This document shows, piece by piece, positions 1 through 8,045 of a stretch of DNA of 35,538 nucleotides; position 1 is the first letter of the stretch, and each line of letters starts with the position of its first letter. The stretch is from JBCCSZ01 sp039199225. GTDB lineage: Bacteria; Bacteroidota; Bacteroidia; Chitinophagales; Saprospiraceae. The stretch is taken from positions 1-35,538 of the forward strand of contig JBCCSZ010000031.1 in NCBI GenBank assembly GCA_039199225.1, read 5' to 3'. A program made the position numbers and the translations under genes. The notes below the pieces were generated by a model that had not been told where the DNA came from, made no database searches, and saw nothing but the letters and a program-made list of their open reading frames with translations.

Positions 1-568
1 CGGTCGTACCCGATTTTTGTTTGAGCAGTTTCATGCCCTGGGGGCGATCAGAGGAGAAAACGACGCCCTCGTTGAAGGCCACCGGTGCAGTATCGTCGGT
101 TTCGCTATTTTGTGTAAAGCCCTTGATGTTGACATTGGTAAACATCGGCTGGATGTTTTTGACTTCACTGCAAGAAATGGCCATTAGTCGCCCTCTTTCA
201 TCATCCGGTTTGCGTTCGCTGTATTTGTGGAACCATTCGCGCGCCTCGTCATATTTTTCATTGCTCATCAAGGTTTCTCCGTAGTAGAGAAAGGTAATAT
301 CCTTTGCGCGTTCATCTTGAACGATCTCGCCGTATAGCCTTTCAGCATCATCTGTTCTGTTGATGGCCTTGTAACAAAATGCGAGTTTTGTTTTGTTGGA
401 AAGATTTGACTTTTTCTTCAGCAGCTGTTCGTAAGCCGGAATGGCTGCAGAAAACTCATTGAGTTTGTACAGCTCGTCTGCCTTTCTTTGCTTCTTGGAT
501 TGAGCGGATAGTAGCCCGACGCCAAGCAAGAGAATGAGCATGGTGAGCGTATATTTTAAACCTTTCAT
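1..568 (-). CDS. Outer-membrane TPR/PD40 protein, N-terminal part (cut by window edge)
   Basis: Leftward gene starting with ATG at 568 and still open at base 1, so only the first 189 residues are visible. Residues 1-22 form a signal peptide ending in SAQ, with Gln23 first in the mature protein. Residues about 27-140 read as TPR-like helical pairs (for example YGETLMSNEKYDEAREWF), and from about residue 160 a stretch containing APVAFNEGVVFSSDRP matches the start of a WD40-like PD40 beta-propeller. In Bacteroidota the order TPR, PD40, then a C-terminal OmpA peptidoglycan-binding domain is common (including the PorE-type proteins of type IX secretion), so an OmpA-family protein is the likely identity. 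The OmpA domain itself is outside the window, and no porM/porN neighbours are visible. A possible -7 element (TATCTTTG on the minus strand, 821-828) lies far upstream. Confidence 0.75.
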   Translation of the reverse strand, partial: MKGLKYTLTMLILLLGVGLLSAQSKKQRKADELYKLNEFSAAIPAYEQLLKKKSNLSNKTKLAFCYKAINRTDDAERLYGEIVQDERAKDITFLYYGETLMSNEKYDEAREWFHKYSERKPDDERGRLMAISCSEVKNIQPMFTNVNIKGFTQNSETDDTAPVAFNEGVVFSSDRPQGMKLLKQKSGTT

Positions 569-1023
569 TATCAATCAATTTTATAACTTCGTATTTGAGA
601 TGTATCCAAAAATTGTGCAAAAAATAGTGGGGTAGACTATTTTTAAATCGGTGATGAATTAGGAATGGCGGTGAAAACCAAATAGTTTACTGAATATCAG
701 ATGTACAAAGTAAACAAGATCAGTGGATTGGTGATTGGAGATTCTTAACTTTGTTTCTGCTGCGATTTAAGGATAAAAGAGAAAACGCATCCTATTTGTT
801 GTAAAATCTTCGAATTTCCTCAAAGATACGTCGATTTCCCACACTTCATCCTAACTTCAAAGAAGTTACTTATCCAGAAACGTTGCGTCCAAACAAATAA
901 TTTTAGTCAAGTGGCGATGAATGAAAGAAATTTTGGCTTCATAGCAAATAATAATCAACAGCTTTCTTCAAATAATTGCGACTTGAAACAGTTTTAGACA
1001 CATACCATAAAAATATTGCGAAA
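569..1023. other. Intergenic region between divergent genes
   Basis: About 455 AT-rich bases between two divergent genes. One exact TAnnTTTG match faces left (821-828, read as TATCTTTG) and one faces right (746-753, TAACTTTG). Both are more than 200 bases from the start codons they would serve, so they are weak promoter candidates. I found no convincing small ORF, RNA gene or repeat here. Confidence 0.4.
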
Positions 1024-1683
1024 ATGCAAAATCTACAAGTCATTTGCCTTTTATTATGCTTCAGCGTAAGCATGAACGCTCAGATTTCCGAGAATGATCG
1101 CATGATGAGCCTCGGAAGTCGCAATGCCGTTATACTAGACTTACCTGATACTGATCGGAAGTTTGTTGAAAAGTGCTGGAAGGAACACATGAAAGGCTTC
1201 GACGGAAAAACCCGCAAGAATAAAAAGGCGAAGGAGTGGCTGTCGGACAATTGCAAGGTCGTAGAAATTGGGGGATCGCAGCCGGTAGACATATATGCTA
1301 AGGTAGAGGAAGAAGGCGATGACACGGAATTGGTGATGTGGGTTGACTATGGGGACGAATTCCTTTCTTCGACTGACCACCCGGGGGAATATGCTGAGAC
1401 GGAGAAGTTCTTGATGCGTTTTGCCTTGTATGTGGCAAAAGAAAAAACACAGTTGGAGTTGTCCTCGGAAGAAAAGAAGTTGAAGTCGATCAAGCAAGAT
1501 TTGAAGAAACTCAAGCGAGACAATGACCGCTATCGTCGGGACATCGAGAATGCCAAGGAAAGGATTCGAAAGGCGGAGGCCAACATTGAAAAAAACGAAG
1601 TTGATCAGGAAAAGAAGGGCAAGGAAATAGATTTGCAAGAAGAAGTCATCGAAGAGGTCAAACGACGTTTGAACGATTTCTAG
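1024..1683 (+). CDS. Secreted coiled-coil protein of unknown function
   Basis: 219 residues from the ATG at 1024. The frame stays open back to a TTG at 976, but the ATG places a proper signal peptide (residues 1-19, ending in MNA) at the N-terminus with Gln20 as first mature residue, so 1024 is preferred. The middle (about 25-140) is a globular stretch with no motif I recognise. The C-terminal third (about 143-219) is almost continuous Lys/Glu-rich heptad sequence, predicted as a long coiled coil. It probably acts in the periplasm or at the outer membrane as a structural or tethering protein, but that is inferred only from composition. It stands alone: a divergent gene lies upstream and a strong intrinsic terminator follows 25 bases after the stop. 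Confidence 0.7.
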   Translation: MQNLQVICLLLCFSVSMNAQISENDRMMSLGSRNAVILDLPDTDRKFVEKCWKEHMKGFDGKTRKNKKAKEWLSDNCKVVEIGGSQPVDIYAKVEEEGDDTELVMWVDYGDEFLSSTDHPGEYAETEKFLMRFALYVAKEKTQLELSSEEKKLKSIKQDLKKLKRDNDRYRRDIENAKERIRKAEANIEKNEVDQEKKGKEIDLQEEVIEEVKRRLNDF

Positions 1684-1707
1684 GGAATTTTTTTCCTTCG
1701 TTATAAG

Positions 1708-1758
1708 CAGCCCTTGCCAGGATGTATGGATCAAATCCGACTGGTAAGGGCTGTTTTT
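1708..1758 (+). terminator. Rho-independent terminator
   Basis: A 13-bp stem (CAGCCCTTGCCAG at 1708-1720 with CTGGTAAGGGCTG at 1741-1753, one G-U pair) with a 20-base loop is followed at once by TTTTTGT. It ends transcription of the coiled-coil protein gene. Confidence 0.88.
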
Positions 1759-2131
1759 GTAATTGTTTTGGTGTCCCTCTTGTCAATTTGTGTTTTTTTG
1801 ATTACATTGAATGAGTCGCTTGAAAGTATTAAAATAATTCGTAATATAATTTTCTTTTTTGTATAGAGATAAATAATATTCGAATTGTTTTTCACAAGAA
1901 TCCTGCTTGTTTGCCCTTCGTGTTACAAACGAGATCAACAAGTTTTCCACATCCTTCAAATAATTTTCCACATACTGTTAGGATTGACTGTTCAAGTGCG
2001 ATTATTTATTATGGCTACAATGGTGTACATTTGTCGGCCGTGCTAACTAGGCGCAATCCGCTGAAAAGCACTTACTACTATGAGAAACGACTTAATGGGA
2101 GGAACCCTATTAACGCTCTGAATATTTAACT
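1759..2131. promoter_or_regulatory. AT-rich intergenic region upstream of dnaB with two DnaA-box-like 9-mers
   Basis: This stretch is strongly AT-rich from 1759 to about 1920. It then carries two identical same-orientation 9-mers TTTTCCACA at 1943-1951 and 1964-1972, whose starts are 21 bp apart (two helical turns). They differ by one base from the classical DnaA box TTATCCACA. Two short ORFs that could be drawn across here (1783-1971 minus and 1911-2129 plus) have no family resemblance and are not called. The region holds the dnaB promoter and perhaps a DnaA-binding site. Confidence 0.45.
2026..2033 (+). promoter_or_regulatory. Predicted Bacteroidota -7 promoter element for dnaB
   Basis: TACATTTG is an exact match to TAnnTTTG, 98 bases before the dnaB start. 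No clear -33 TTTG lies at the usual distance, so the call rests on the -7 element and its position. Confidence 0.45.
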
Positions 2132-3652
2132 ATGGCAGACTCAACCAAGCCGGTAAAGAATATTGCGAACTATCGCAACAAGAAGGGAAATGACCTTTCG
2201 AGCTATGTGTTCGGAAAGGTGCAGCCCCAAGCCCTCCCTTTAGAAGAAGCCGTTCTGGGTGCCATTATGTTGGACAAGGACGCGCTCCCTGTCGTTTTGG
2301 ATATACTGCAATCCGAAAGTTTCTACTCCGATGCCCACCAACTCATTTACAAGGCCATGCTTCGTCTTTTTGAACGGACCCAGCCGGTGGATTTACTCAC
2401 AGTTACCGAGGAGCTGCGCAAGGGTGGAGACCTTGAAAAGGCAGGTGGACCCTACTACTTGGTCGAATTAACCAATCGCGTTGCATCGGCAGCCAATATC
2501 GAATACCACGCTCGTATTATTTCGCAAAAGCACATCCAGCGGGAGTTGATCCGGGTCTCGACCAGTGTGATACGGGATGCTTATGAAGACACGACCGACG
2601 TTTTTGATCTACTGGACCAGGCCGAGCAGGGTCTTTTCAATATCACCCAGCAAAACCTCAGCCGGAGCTACGAGAGCATGGGCTCTCTGGCCAGCCGTGC
2701 ATTGAAGCAACTGGAGGAAATGGCCTCCAAGAAAGAGGGCCTTACGGGTGTGCCGACGGGCTTTACGGAGCTGGATCGACTGACATCCGGCTGGCAGCCA
2801 TCGGACATGATCATCGTGGCCGCCCGTCCTGGTATGGGTAAGACGAGTTTCATTCTCTCCCTGGCTCGAAATGCTGCCATGGATTTTGATAAGCCGGTGG
2901 CGATTTTCTCGCTGGAGATGTCCAATCTTCAGTTGGTACAACGTCTGATCTCCCTTGAAGCGGAGATTTCCGGTAGCAAATTGCGTACGGGGCAGTTAGA
3001 AGACTATGAGTGGCAGCAGCTACAAAGTGCCATCGAAAAGATGAGTGAGGTGCCGATCTACATTGATGATACGCCTGGGATCAACATTTTCGAACTGCGG
3101 GCCAAATGTCGCCGCCTGAAAATGCAGCACGATATTCAAATCGTGGTCATTGATTACTTGCAGTTGATGAGTGGTGGCCCGGAAAGTGGTAAAGGCAATC
3201 GGGAACAAGAAATTAGTATGATTTCTCGCTCGCTCAAGGGGCTGGCCAAGGAGCTGAACGTACCGGTGATTGCTCTTTCGCAGCTCAGCCGGGCCGTAGA
3301 AACTCGGGGAGGGACCAAGCGGCCGCAGTTATCGGATTTGCGGGAATCAGGTGCCATCGAGCAAGATGCAGATATTGTCACCTTTATCTATCGCCCGGAA
3401 TACTACCAAATTCTAGAGGACGAGGAGGGGCAGTCTCTCAAAGGTGTTGCGGAGATCATCGTTGCCAAACACCGGAATGGCGCCCTCAAAACCGTCAAAC
3501 TTCGTTTTACAGATATGTTTGCCAAATTCTCTGACCTTGAAGATCCGAACTTCAACGAACTGAGCGACGATGTCGACACTTATGGCAACCAACAACCGTC
3601 TAATATCATCACGCGTTCTTCGCGAATGAATGACGACGATATTCCTTTTTAG
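2132..3652 (+). CDS. dnaB: Replicative DNA helicase DnaB
   Basis: 506 residues, full length for the family. The N-terminal helical domain that binds primase spans about residues 34-135 (begins QALPLEEAVLGAIMLD). The RecA-like motor domain follows: Walker A ARPGMGKTS at 231-239, the FSLEMS helix near 259-264, Walker B IVVIDYLQLM near 337-346, and the conserved SDLRESGAIEQDAD at 401-414. The last 40 residues are acidic and end in the DDDIPF tail. The protein forms a ring hexamer that unwinds DNA at replication forks. No intein interrupts it. The start follows an AT-rich leader with a TACATTTG promoter element, and a pseudouridine synthase gene starts 20 bases after the stop, so the two are probably cotranscribed. 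Confidence 0.97.
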   Translation: MADSTKPVKNIANYRNKKGNDLSSYVFGKVQPQALPLEEAVLGAIMLDKDALPVVLDILQSESFYSDAHQLIYKAMLRLFERTQPVDLLTVTEELRKGGDLEKAGGPYYLVELTNRVASAANIEYHARIISQKHIQRELIRVSTSVIRDAYEDTTDVFDLLDQAEQGLFNITQQNLSRSYESMGSLASRALKQLEEMASKKEGLTGVPTGFTELDRLTSGWQPSDMIIVAARPGMGKTSFILSLARNAAMDFDKPVAIFSLEMSNLQLVQRLISLEAEISGSKLRTGQLEDYEWQQLQSAIEKMSEVPIYIDDTPGINIFELRAKCRRLKMQHDIQIVVIDYLQLMSGGPESGKGNREQEISMISRSLKGLAKELNVPVIALSQLSRAVETRGGTKRPQLSDLRESGAIEQDADIVTFIYRPEYYQILEDEEGQSLKGVAEIIVAKHRNGALKTVKLRFTDMFAKFSDLEDPNFNELSDDVDTYGNQQPSNIITRSSRMNDDDIPF

Positions 3653-3672
3653 TAGCCTGACCCATTTAGATT

Positions 3673-4509
3673 ATGCGCAAAAGACCTGGTAGTAATTTCA
3701 GAAATAAGAAGAAGCGCCCAACCAAGCCACCTTCGCGCTTCAAAGGCCGAAAGGCCAATGCCCCTCGGTCTTTACCCACCAAGCCTGTGGATACCGTGGG
3801 AATGGCCTTGAATAAATATGTTGCGCACTGTGGAGTAGCCTCTCGCCGCCAATCGGCCGAGCTGATCCGAAAGGGATTGGTCAAGGTCAATGAGGAAGTA
3901 GTCACAGAGCCAGGCTATAAGCTTCAGGCCAATGATGTTGTAACCTATGAAGGAAAGGCTATCCAGCTGGAAGGTCGAAAAATATATCTGCTACTCAATA
4001 AACCCAAGGATACCATCACGACCCTTAAAGACGAACGCAACCGTCGAACGGTTATGGATTTGATTGGGCCGGAGGTAACGGAACGCATTTTTCCAGTTGG
4101 TCGTCTGGATCGGGCCACAACGGGCTTGCTGCTGCTGACCAACGATGGAGAGATGGCCCAACGCCTTTCTCATCCGAGTTATAAGATCAAAAAAATCTAC
4201 CATGTCGTTCTCGACAAGCCGCTTCATCCCACAGATTTTGAGAAAATAGCCAATGGGTTGGAGTTGGAAGATGGGCTTGCTCCTGTAGATGGCCTGAGCT
4301 ATATCAATGGCAAATCAAAGGCGGAAGTCGGTATCGAAATTCACATTGGCCGCAATCGCATTGTCCGCCGAATCTTTGCACATTTGGGATATGATGTCAA
4401 ACGACTCGATCGGGTCTACTACGGTGGACTCACCAAGAAAGACATCCCCCGCGGCCGCTACCGCTCGCTGACCTCCAAAGAACTGGTGATGCTCCGCCAC
4501 TTTGTCTAA
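3673..4509 (+). CDS. 23S rRNA pseudouridine synthase, RsuA/RluB/RluE/RluF family
   Basis: 278 residues. A Lys/Arg-rich N-terminal tail (1-40) precedes an S4 RNA-binding domain (about 44-95, MALNKYVAHCGVASRRQSAELI). The catalytic domain carries GRLDRATTGLLLLTNDGE with the catalytic Asp at 146, and R-I-V-R-R-I-F further on, both hallmarks of the RsuA-like family. It isomerises a uridine in rRNA; the RluB type (a position in helix 89-93 of 23S rRNA) is the commonest member in this phylum, but the exact site cannot be read from sequence, so no symbol is given. Met44 could serve as a start without the basic tail, yet the ATG at 3673 is well placed 20 bases after dnaB and basic tails are frequent in Bacteroidota homologues. 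Confidence 0.92.
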   Translation: MRKRPGSNFRNKKKRPTKPPSRFKGRKANAPRSLPTKPVDTVGMALNKYVAHCGVASRRQSAELIRKGLVKVNEEVVTEPGYKLQANDVVTYEGKAIQLEGRKIYLLLNKPKDTITTLKDERNRRTVMDLIGPEVTERIFPVGRLDRATTGLLLLTNDGEMAQRLSHPSYKIKKIYHVVLDKPLHPTDFEKIANGLELEDGLAPVDGLSYINGKSKAEVGIEIHIGRNRIVRRIFAHLGYDVKRLDRVYYGGLTKKDIPRGRYRSLTSKELVMLRHFV

Positions 4510-4528
4510 GCTTTTCTTATCGATCCAT

Positions 4529-4577
4529 AAAAAACGCTCCTTCCGCAATGAAGGGGTAAAGCCTTCTCGAAAGGAGC
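4529..4577 (-). terminator. Intrinsic terminator between convergent operons
   Basis: GCTCCTT (4536-4542) pairs with AAGGAGC (4571-4577), with a nested GAAGG/CCTTC stem (4550-4554 and 4562-4566). Read leftward the stem is followed by six T residues (complement of 4529-4534), so it is a standard terminator for the leftward carbonic-anhydrase/TraB genes. Read rightward it is followed by ATGTTTT and may also stop the dnaB operon. Confidence 0.65.
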
Positions 4578-4746
4578 ATGTTTTCGGGATGATCATGGGT
4601 GTTTGGAATCCGCAGATTCTTCAAAGGTGTGGAAAATGGAATGGTTGAATAGTTCTTTGTAGTGTCTTAAAGAATGTAAATCGGTGGGAATTGTGCGTGT
4701 GGTATAAGCATAACGCGGTGCTGGCGGGTTTCGTTGCCCCGTAGCT

Positions 4747-5271
4747 TTATTTTTTATCTTCTTGAAACCAACTGGCATACATCACATAATTGTTGCCAAT
4801 TCGTTCGATCATATCCTTGAATAGGTCTTCGCTCAGGGGCTTAAGCTTTTTAGCTGGAATACCACCATATACAAAGCCAGATTCCAATCGACTGTTTTCC
4901 AGTACAACTGCACCAGCCGCAATCAAGCAATTACTTTCGACAATCGCATGGTCCATCACGATAGCGCCCATACCTACCAACACATTATCCCCAATGGTAC
5001 AGCCGTGAACAACAGCTTTGTGACCGATAGAAACGTTGTGACCGATCTTTGTGACCGACTTTTGGTAAGTACAATGAATCACGGCGCCATCCTGGATGTT
5101 GACCTTGTTGCCTATCCGTATGCTATTGACATCCCCTCGAACCACTGCCTGGAACCAGACGCTGCAATCGTTGCCCATCTGGACATCACCAACGACGGTT
5201 GCATTATCAGCTAAATAGCAATTGCTTCCAAACACAGGTTGGTGGCCTCTGACAGAGAGGATGGTCGGCAT
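4747..5271 (-). CDS. Gamma-class carbonic anhydrase-like hexapeptide-repeat protein
   Basis: 174 residues made almost wholly of left-handed beta-helix hexapeptide repeats (I/V-G-x-x-x-x), with a C-terminal helix. The three zinc-ligand histidines of the gamma-carbonic anhydrase fold are present: His66 in QDGAVIH, His84 and His89 in SIGHKAVVHGC. Arg/Asp/Gln residues of the trimer site (RGDVNSIRIG, NIQDG) are also kept. Relatives are YrdA and PaaY; many have weak or no CO2 hydratase activity, so the exact reaction is unsure. It probably acts as a cytoplasmic trimer. The gene starts 4 bases after the stop of the TraB/GumN lipoprotein gene and ends about 170 bases before a terminator. Confidence 0.88.
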   Translation of the reverse strand: MPTILSVRGHQPVFGSNCYLADNATVVGDVQMGNDCSVWFQAVVRGDVNSIRIGNKVNIQDGAVIHCTYQKSVTKIGHNVSIGHKAVVHGCTIGDNVLVGMGAIVMDHAIVESNCLIAAGAVVLENSRLESGFVYGGIPAKKLKPLSEDLFKDMIERIGNNYVMYASWFQEDKK

Positions 5272-5275
5272 ATTG

Positions 5276-6214
5276 CTACTGCTTTTTGAGTTTTTTGATG
5301 GGCTCGACCTTGTAGCCTTCCTTGCGAAGAAGAGAAACTACCCCAACATCGCCCCCTAGGTGACCTGCTCCGACAGCGAAAAAGGTCTTTTTTTCAGTCA
5401 TCATTTTTGCCATGATGGGAATCCAATTGCGGTTTCTGCCGGCGAGCAACAAGTCTTCGTAGTTGCCTAGGCCACCCTCTTCAGATGCAAACATGTCTTG
5501 CATGCCCGATAAGTCCTGTTTTTTATACAGCTCAACCATATCTTTAAATTGGTCGTTGCCAGTATCGGTATTCTTGATGGCATCGACCAGCATCTGGGCC
5601 TGTGCTTCATAGGGGATGCTATCGAACATGCTGAGCTGAAATTCGATGGTTTCCAGTCCGTCGACCTCTTTCTTGGCTTCCTGTGCAAGGGTTAGGAATT
5701 CCATTTCATAAGAGACCATTTTGCCATTGGAAAGACCACCTGCGCTCATATCACCAGAAGCAAAAGTGGACAGAAACATGGGTTTGATCTTTCCGAGGAA
5801 AGCCAGTGGCAGCCCCATCGACTGAAATTTCTTTTCCACCAAGGCATAATCCTCCTCATTGAGCAGGTCCTTGAGGGTGGTGCCATTGTTCATCATTATT
5901 TTGCCCATGAGTGAAAAGACGATGCTCATGTCGCTCATGTCTTCCATATTGATTTCGAAGACGATTCTTTGAGCTTCTTCAAAGGCCACTTTGGTGGGAT
6001 CGGTCAGAAAGTAGTCGTCCTTACTAATCAAGTGAATGGTGCCGTATAGATAGGAAGGTTCTTTCAAGTCCTTGCCGCTGATGCGCCACAGCAGAGAATT
6101 TTCAATTTGTTTGGAAACTTCCTGGCTGGTAGTCTCTGCAGTTGTAATTGCTTTTTTCTTGGCGGCGCAGCTCAGTAAAAAAAAGCTTAGGAGGATGGGA
6201 ATGATGTATTTCAT
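5276..6214 (-). CDS. TraB/GumN family lipoprotein
   Basis: 312 residues. The N-terminus is a lipoprotein signal with lipobox LLSC (Cys16). The family's two glycine-histidine motifs are both visible: GTIH at 58-61 and GAGH at 282-285, the latter in FFAVGAGHLGGDVGVVSLLRKEGY, which closes the domain. TraB/GumN/Tiki-like proteins share a fold with metal-dependent peptidases (the Tiki enzymes cleave Wnt), with the GxxH motifs and a Glu as metal ligands; a bacterial substrate is generally not known. It is likely membrane-anchored facing the periplasm. The gene lies 98 bases downstream of the DUF3137 gene and is tightly followed by the carbonic-anhydrase-like gene. Confidence 0.88.
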   Translation of the reverse strand: MKYIIPILLSFFLLSCAAKKKAITTAETTSQEVSKQIENSLLWRISGKDLKEPSYLYGTIHLISKDDYFLTDPTKVAFEEAQRIVFEINMEDMSDMSIVFSLMGKIMMNNGTTLKDLLNEEDYALVEKKFQSMGLPLAFLGKIKPMFLSTFASGDMSAGGLSNGKMVSYEMEFLTLAQEAKKEVDGLETIEFQLSMFDSIPYEAQAQMLVDAIKNTDTGNDQFKDMVELYKKQDLSGMQDMFASEEGGLGNYEDLLLAGRNRNWIPIMAKMMTEKKTFFAVGAGHLGGDVGVVSLLRKEGYKVEPIKKLKKQ

Positions 6215-6312
6215 AAAACTATAGCGTATTCAGATAAAATTGACTGGCTTGTTTCAGCAATGTTTCGGCTTTGCCGATTGCTTAGCGGGAATTGTTTGTC
6301 GTTGATTCTGTG

Positions 6313-7242
6313 TCAATGATGCTGGTCGATGTCCTGGACGATGTTAACCAGCATTTGAATGTCTGCGTAAAATTCGCGAACGAGTTCGAAACTTACGTTG
6401 GAACTGAAGATATAAGGTTCGAGTATGTCTTTTGGTTCAGTGATCCCGATATAAATATCTTTATTGATAACAGAAAGGTATATTTCTTTGCTATTCTTTT
6501 CTTTGTACTCTACGATGGCAGCCTGCATATCCTGAGAAAGCAACCCTTTGATATTGGCTCCTCTGCTGGCGTAGGTCATGAAAATTCTCTCGAAAGAGGG
6601 AGTCAAAACACCTTCTTCTTCCACTGCGGCTCCTCCGGTATAGGTGAAGGCCCGAACGGTTTTAGTGAGGTATTGGCGAAATTCGCGGGGCCAAATTAGG
6701 ATGCTGCCCCTCAGGCTGTAGGGCAGGGTAGAATGTAGAAAGACCCCTTTGAATACATAATTGAGGCGGTTGCGAACGGGGGAAAGTTCCCGCACGTTGA
6801 GTTCGCACATTTCGAAATCCATTTCTCCAATCTTTCCGCTGATGTGGTCTTCTCCTTTGTATTGATGGGCTGCGGTTAGGAAGAGGCGACTTTTGCGAAA
6901 GGTAGATTTGGGGATAAATTTCTTACTGTCGTACTTCAGGGTTCCGAAGTTGAGGCTATCGTCAATGAAGTCGAGGATGAGATTGATGACATTTGGCTTG
7001 AAAGTCTGCCGGAATTTTTGGACGCGATAGAGTAGGTAGGTAATGTAGGCTCCTGCTGGCAGGAGTGTGAAAAAGGTAACGACTGGAATGCCAATGTAGA
7101 AATCGAGGATGAAAATCCCAAAGAGGAGTAAAACAGAGACGGTCAGTAGAGCCAGGAGGCGCCGGCGCAATCGCTCCATCCGCAAAAGTTCGGGATGGAT
7201 GGTGTGGTTGTAAAAAATGCGAAATTCATCCTTGCGTTGCAT
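6313..7242 (-). CDS. DUF3137-type membrane protein
   Basis: 309 residues. Two transmembrane helices near the N-terminus (about 29-47 and 51-72) are preceded by a basic cytoplasmic stretch. The rest is a soluble domain with the pattern EDHISGKIGEMDFEMCEL (about 130-148) and a later strand-rich part, which I recognise as the DUF3137 layout (N-terminal TM pair, cytosolic domain). Its function is not established. The start ATG at 7242 gives the positively charged N-terminus expected for cytoplasmic orientation. Its neighbours are the ParA/RHH pair upstream and the TraB lipoprotein downstream, both on the same strand, with gaps of about 170 and 98 bases, so cotranscription is possible but not shown. 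Confidence 0.75.
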   Translation of the reverse strand: MQRKDEFRIFYNHTIHPELLRMERLRRRLLALLTVSVLLLFGIFILDFYIGIPVVTFFTLLPAGAYITYLLYRVQKFRQTFKPNVINLILDFIDDSLNFGTLKYDSKKFIPKSTFRKSRLFLTAAHQYKGEDHISGKIGEMDFEMCELNVRELSPVRNRLNYVFKGVFLHSTLPYSLRGSILIWPREFRQYLTKTVRAFTYTGGAAVEEEGVLTPSFERIFMTYASRGANIKGLLSQDMQAAIVEYKEKNSKEIYLSVINKDIYIGITEPKDILEPYIFSSNVSFELVREFYADIQMLVNIVQDIDQHH

Positions 7243-7372
7243 TTGAGCGTATGTCTTAGGTCGTTCATTGAATTTTACGAACTGCTCAAGTAGCAGATAA
7301 TTGGTTGAATACAGATTCTAGCGGATGAATAGAGGGGAAGGGCATATCCGATAATTACCAGACACACGACGG

Positions 7373-7389
7373 CCGAAAGCATGTTTCGG
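7373..7389. repeat. Dyad just downstream of the RHH gene
   Basis: CCGAAA (7373-7378) and TTTCGG (7384-7389) form a perfect inverted repeat with a 5-base spacer, 24 bases after the stop of the RHH gene. There is no T run on either side, so it is not a standard intrinsic terminator. It could be a weak hairpin or a protein-binding site. Confidence 0.45.
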
Positions 7390-7412
7390 TGGGGTGGGGG
7401 AGACAAAAGGTC

Positions 7413-7955
7413 TTACTTAAACTGGATGTCCGGAATTGAGCCATTTTGATCTTCATAACGAGTGATGAACTCGGAAATGATGTCGCCAATGATGTCCTTG
7501 AGATAGGCTTTCTCACTTCTGGCAATGGTTTTCAGTTTTTTCAGCTTGGATTTGTCGAATACAAAAGTGACCCGCTTCTTAGAAGCAGAGCTAGGCTCCG
7601 GCCGTGCTGCTGAATGCAGGGTCTGGCGGATCAGTGCATCCAAACCACTGACCGGCTTGCGCCGGACACGTCGAGCAAGGGCCTTTTTGCGGGCATTCTT
7701 TTCCTCCTCCTCTGTACTTTTTTCTTCGATGGATGGCTCTTTCACAGAAAATTGGAAAAGCGACTCCAAATCAGAAGTGAAATTCTTACCAGACGCCTTG
7801 CGACGAGACTTTCGCTTCTTTTTTTCTGCTGTGGTCGCCGTTTTCTCCTTTGTTGTGCCTGTGCGCACCAATAAGGGGCTGGCATCCTGCAGGTCGTCCT
7901 CCAGGGCAATTCCGAACAAGTCCTCTAATCCATCCGTAAATTTTTTCTTACTCAC
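7413..7955 (-). CDS. Ribbon-helix-helix protein with three ParB-N-terminus-like repeats; probable ParA partner
   Basis: 180 residues, highly charged. The C-terminal part fits a ribbon-helix-helix DNA-binding domain: strand RVTFVFD (128-134), helix A (135-149), a turn, helix B YLKDIIGDIISEFITRYE (151-168). The N-terminal two thirds look disordered and Lys/Arg/Glu-rich, and contain three spaced copies of a short motif: KKFTDGLEDLF (4-14), KNFTSDLESLF (57-67) and KPVSGLDALI (100-109). Each resembles the basic, GL-x-ALF peptide at the N-terminus of ParB/Spo0J that stimulates ParA ATPase. The gene lies 90 bases downstream of the ParA gene on the same strand. My inference is a centromere- or cargo-binding partner of that ParA, similar in plan to ParG/omega-type partition proteins. 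It could also simply be an RHH regulator. No parB gene is present beside it. Confidence 0.6.
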   Translation of the reverse strand: MSKKKFTDGLEDLFGIALEDDLQDASPLLVRTGTTKEKTATTAEKKKRKSRRKASGKNFTSDLESLFQFSVKEPSIEEKSTEEEEKNARKKALARRVRRKPVSGLDALIRQTLHSAARPEPSSASKKRVTFVFDKSKLKKLKTIARSEKAYLKDIIGDIISEFITRYEDQNGSIPDIQFK

Positions 7956-7981
7956 AATTTAGAAGTATTGATGAACAGCTA

Positions 7982-8003
7982 TACCGGACTAGATTGTCCG
8001 GTA
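7982..8003. repeat. Perfect dyad between the parA and RHH genes
   Basis: TACCGGAC (7982-7989) and GTCCGGTA (7996-8003) are perfect inverted repeats with a 6-base spacer, in the 90-base gap between the ParA and RHH genes. No T run follows. It could be a stem that tunes expression of the second gene, or a binding site. It does not resemble the universal parS sequence. Confidence 0.6.
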
Positions 8004-8045
8004 GATTTGATTCCTGCTAAACTCGATGTAGCTGCTGTAAAAAGA

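Noticed and set aside
1141..1734. 197-residue minus-strand ORF over the coiled-coil gene
   Set aside because: Antisense to a gene with signal peptide and coiled coil, and it runs across that gene's terminator; composition is that of a shadow frame.
1911..2129. 72-residue plus-strand ORF before dnaB
   Set aside because: It covers the DnaA-box-like sites and promoter element of dnaB and has no recognisable protein feature.
4593..4778. 61-residue minus-strand ORF after the carbonic-anhydrase-like gene
   Set aside because: Low-complexity, unrecognised, and overlapping the end of the upstream gene; probably chance.
7982..8003. Possible ParB parS site
   Set aside because: The dyad does not match the universal parS sequence TGTTTCACGTGAAACA, so I report it only as a dyad.
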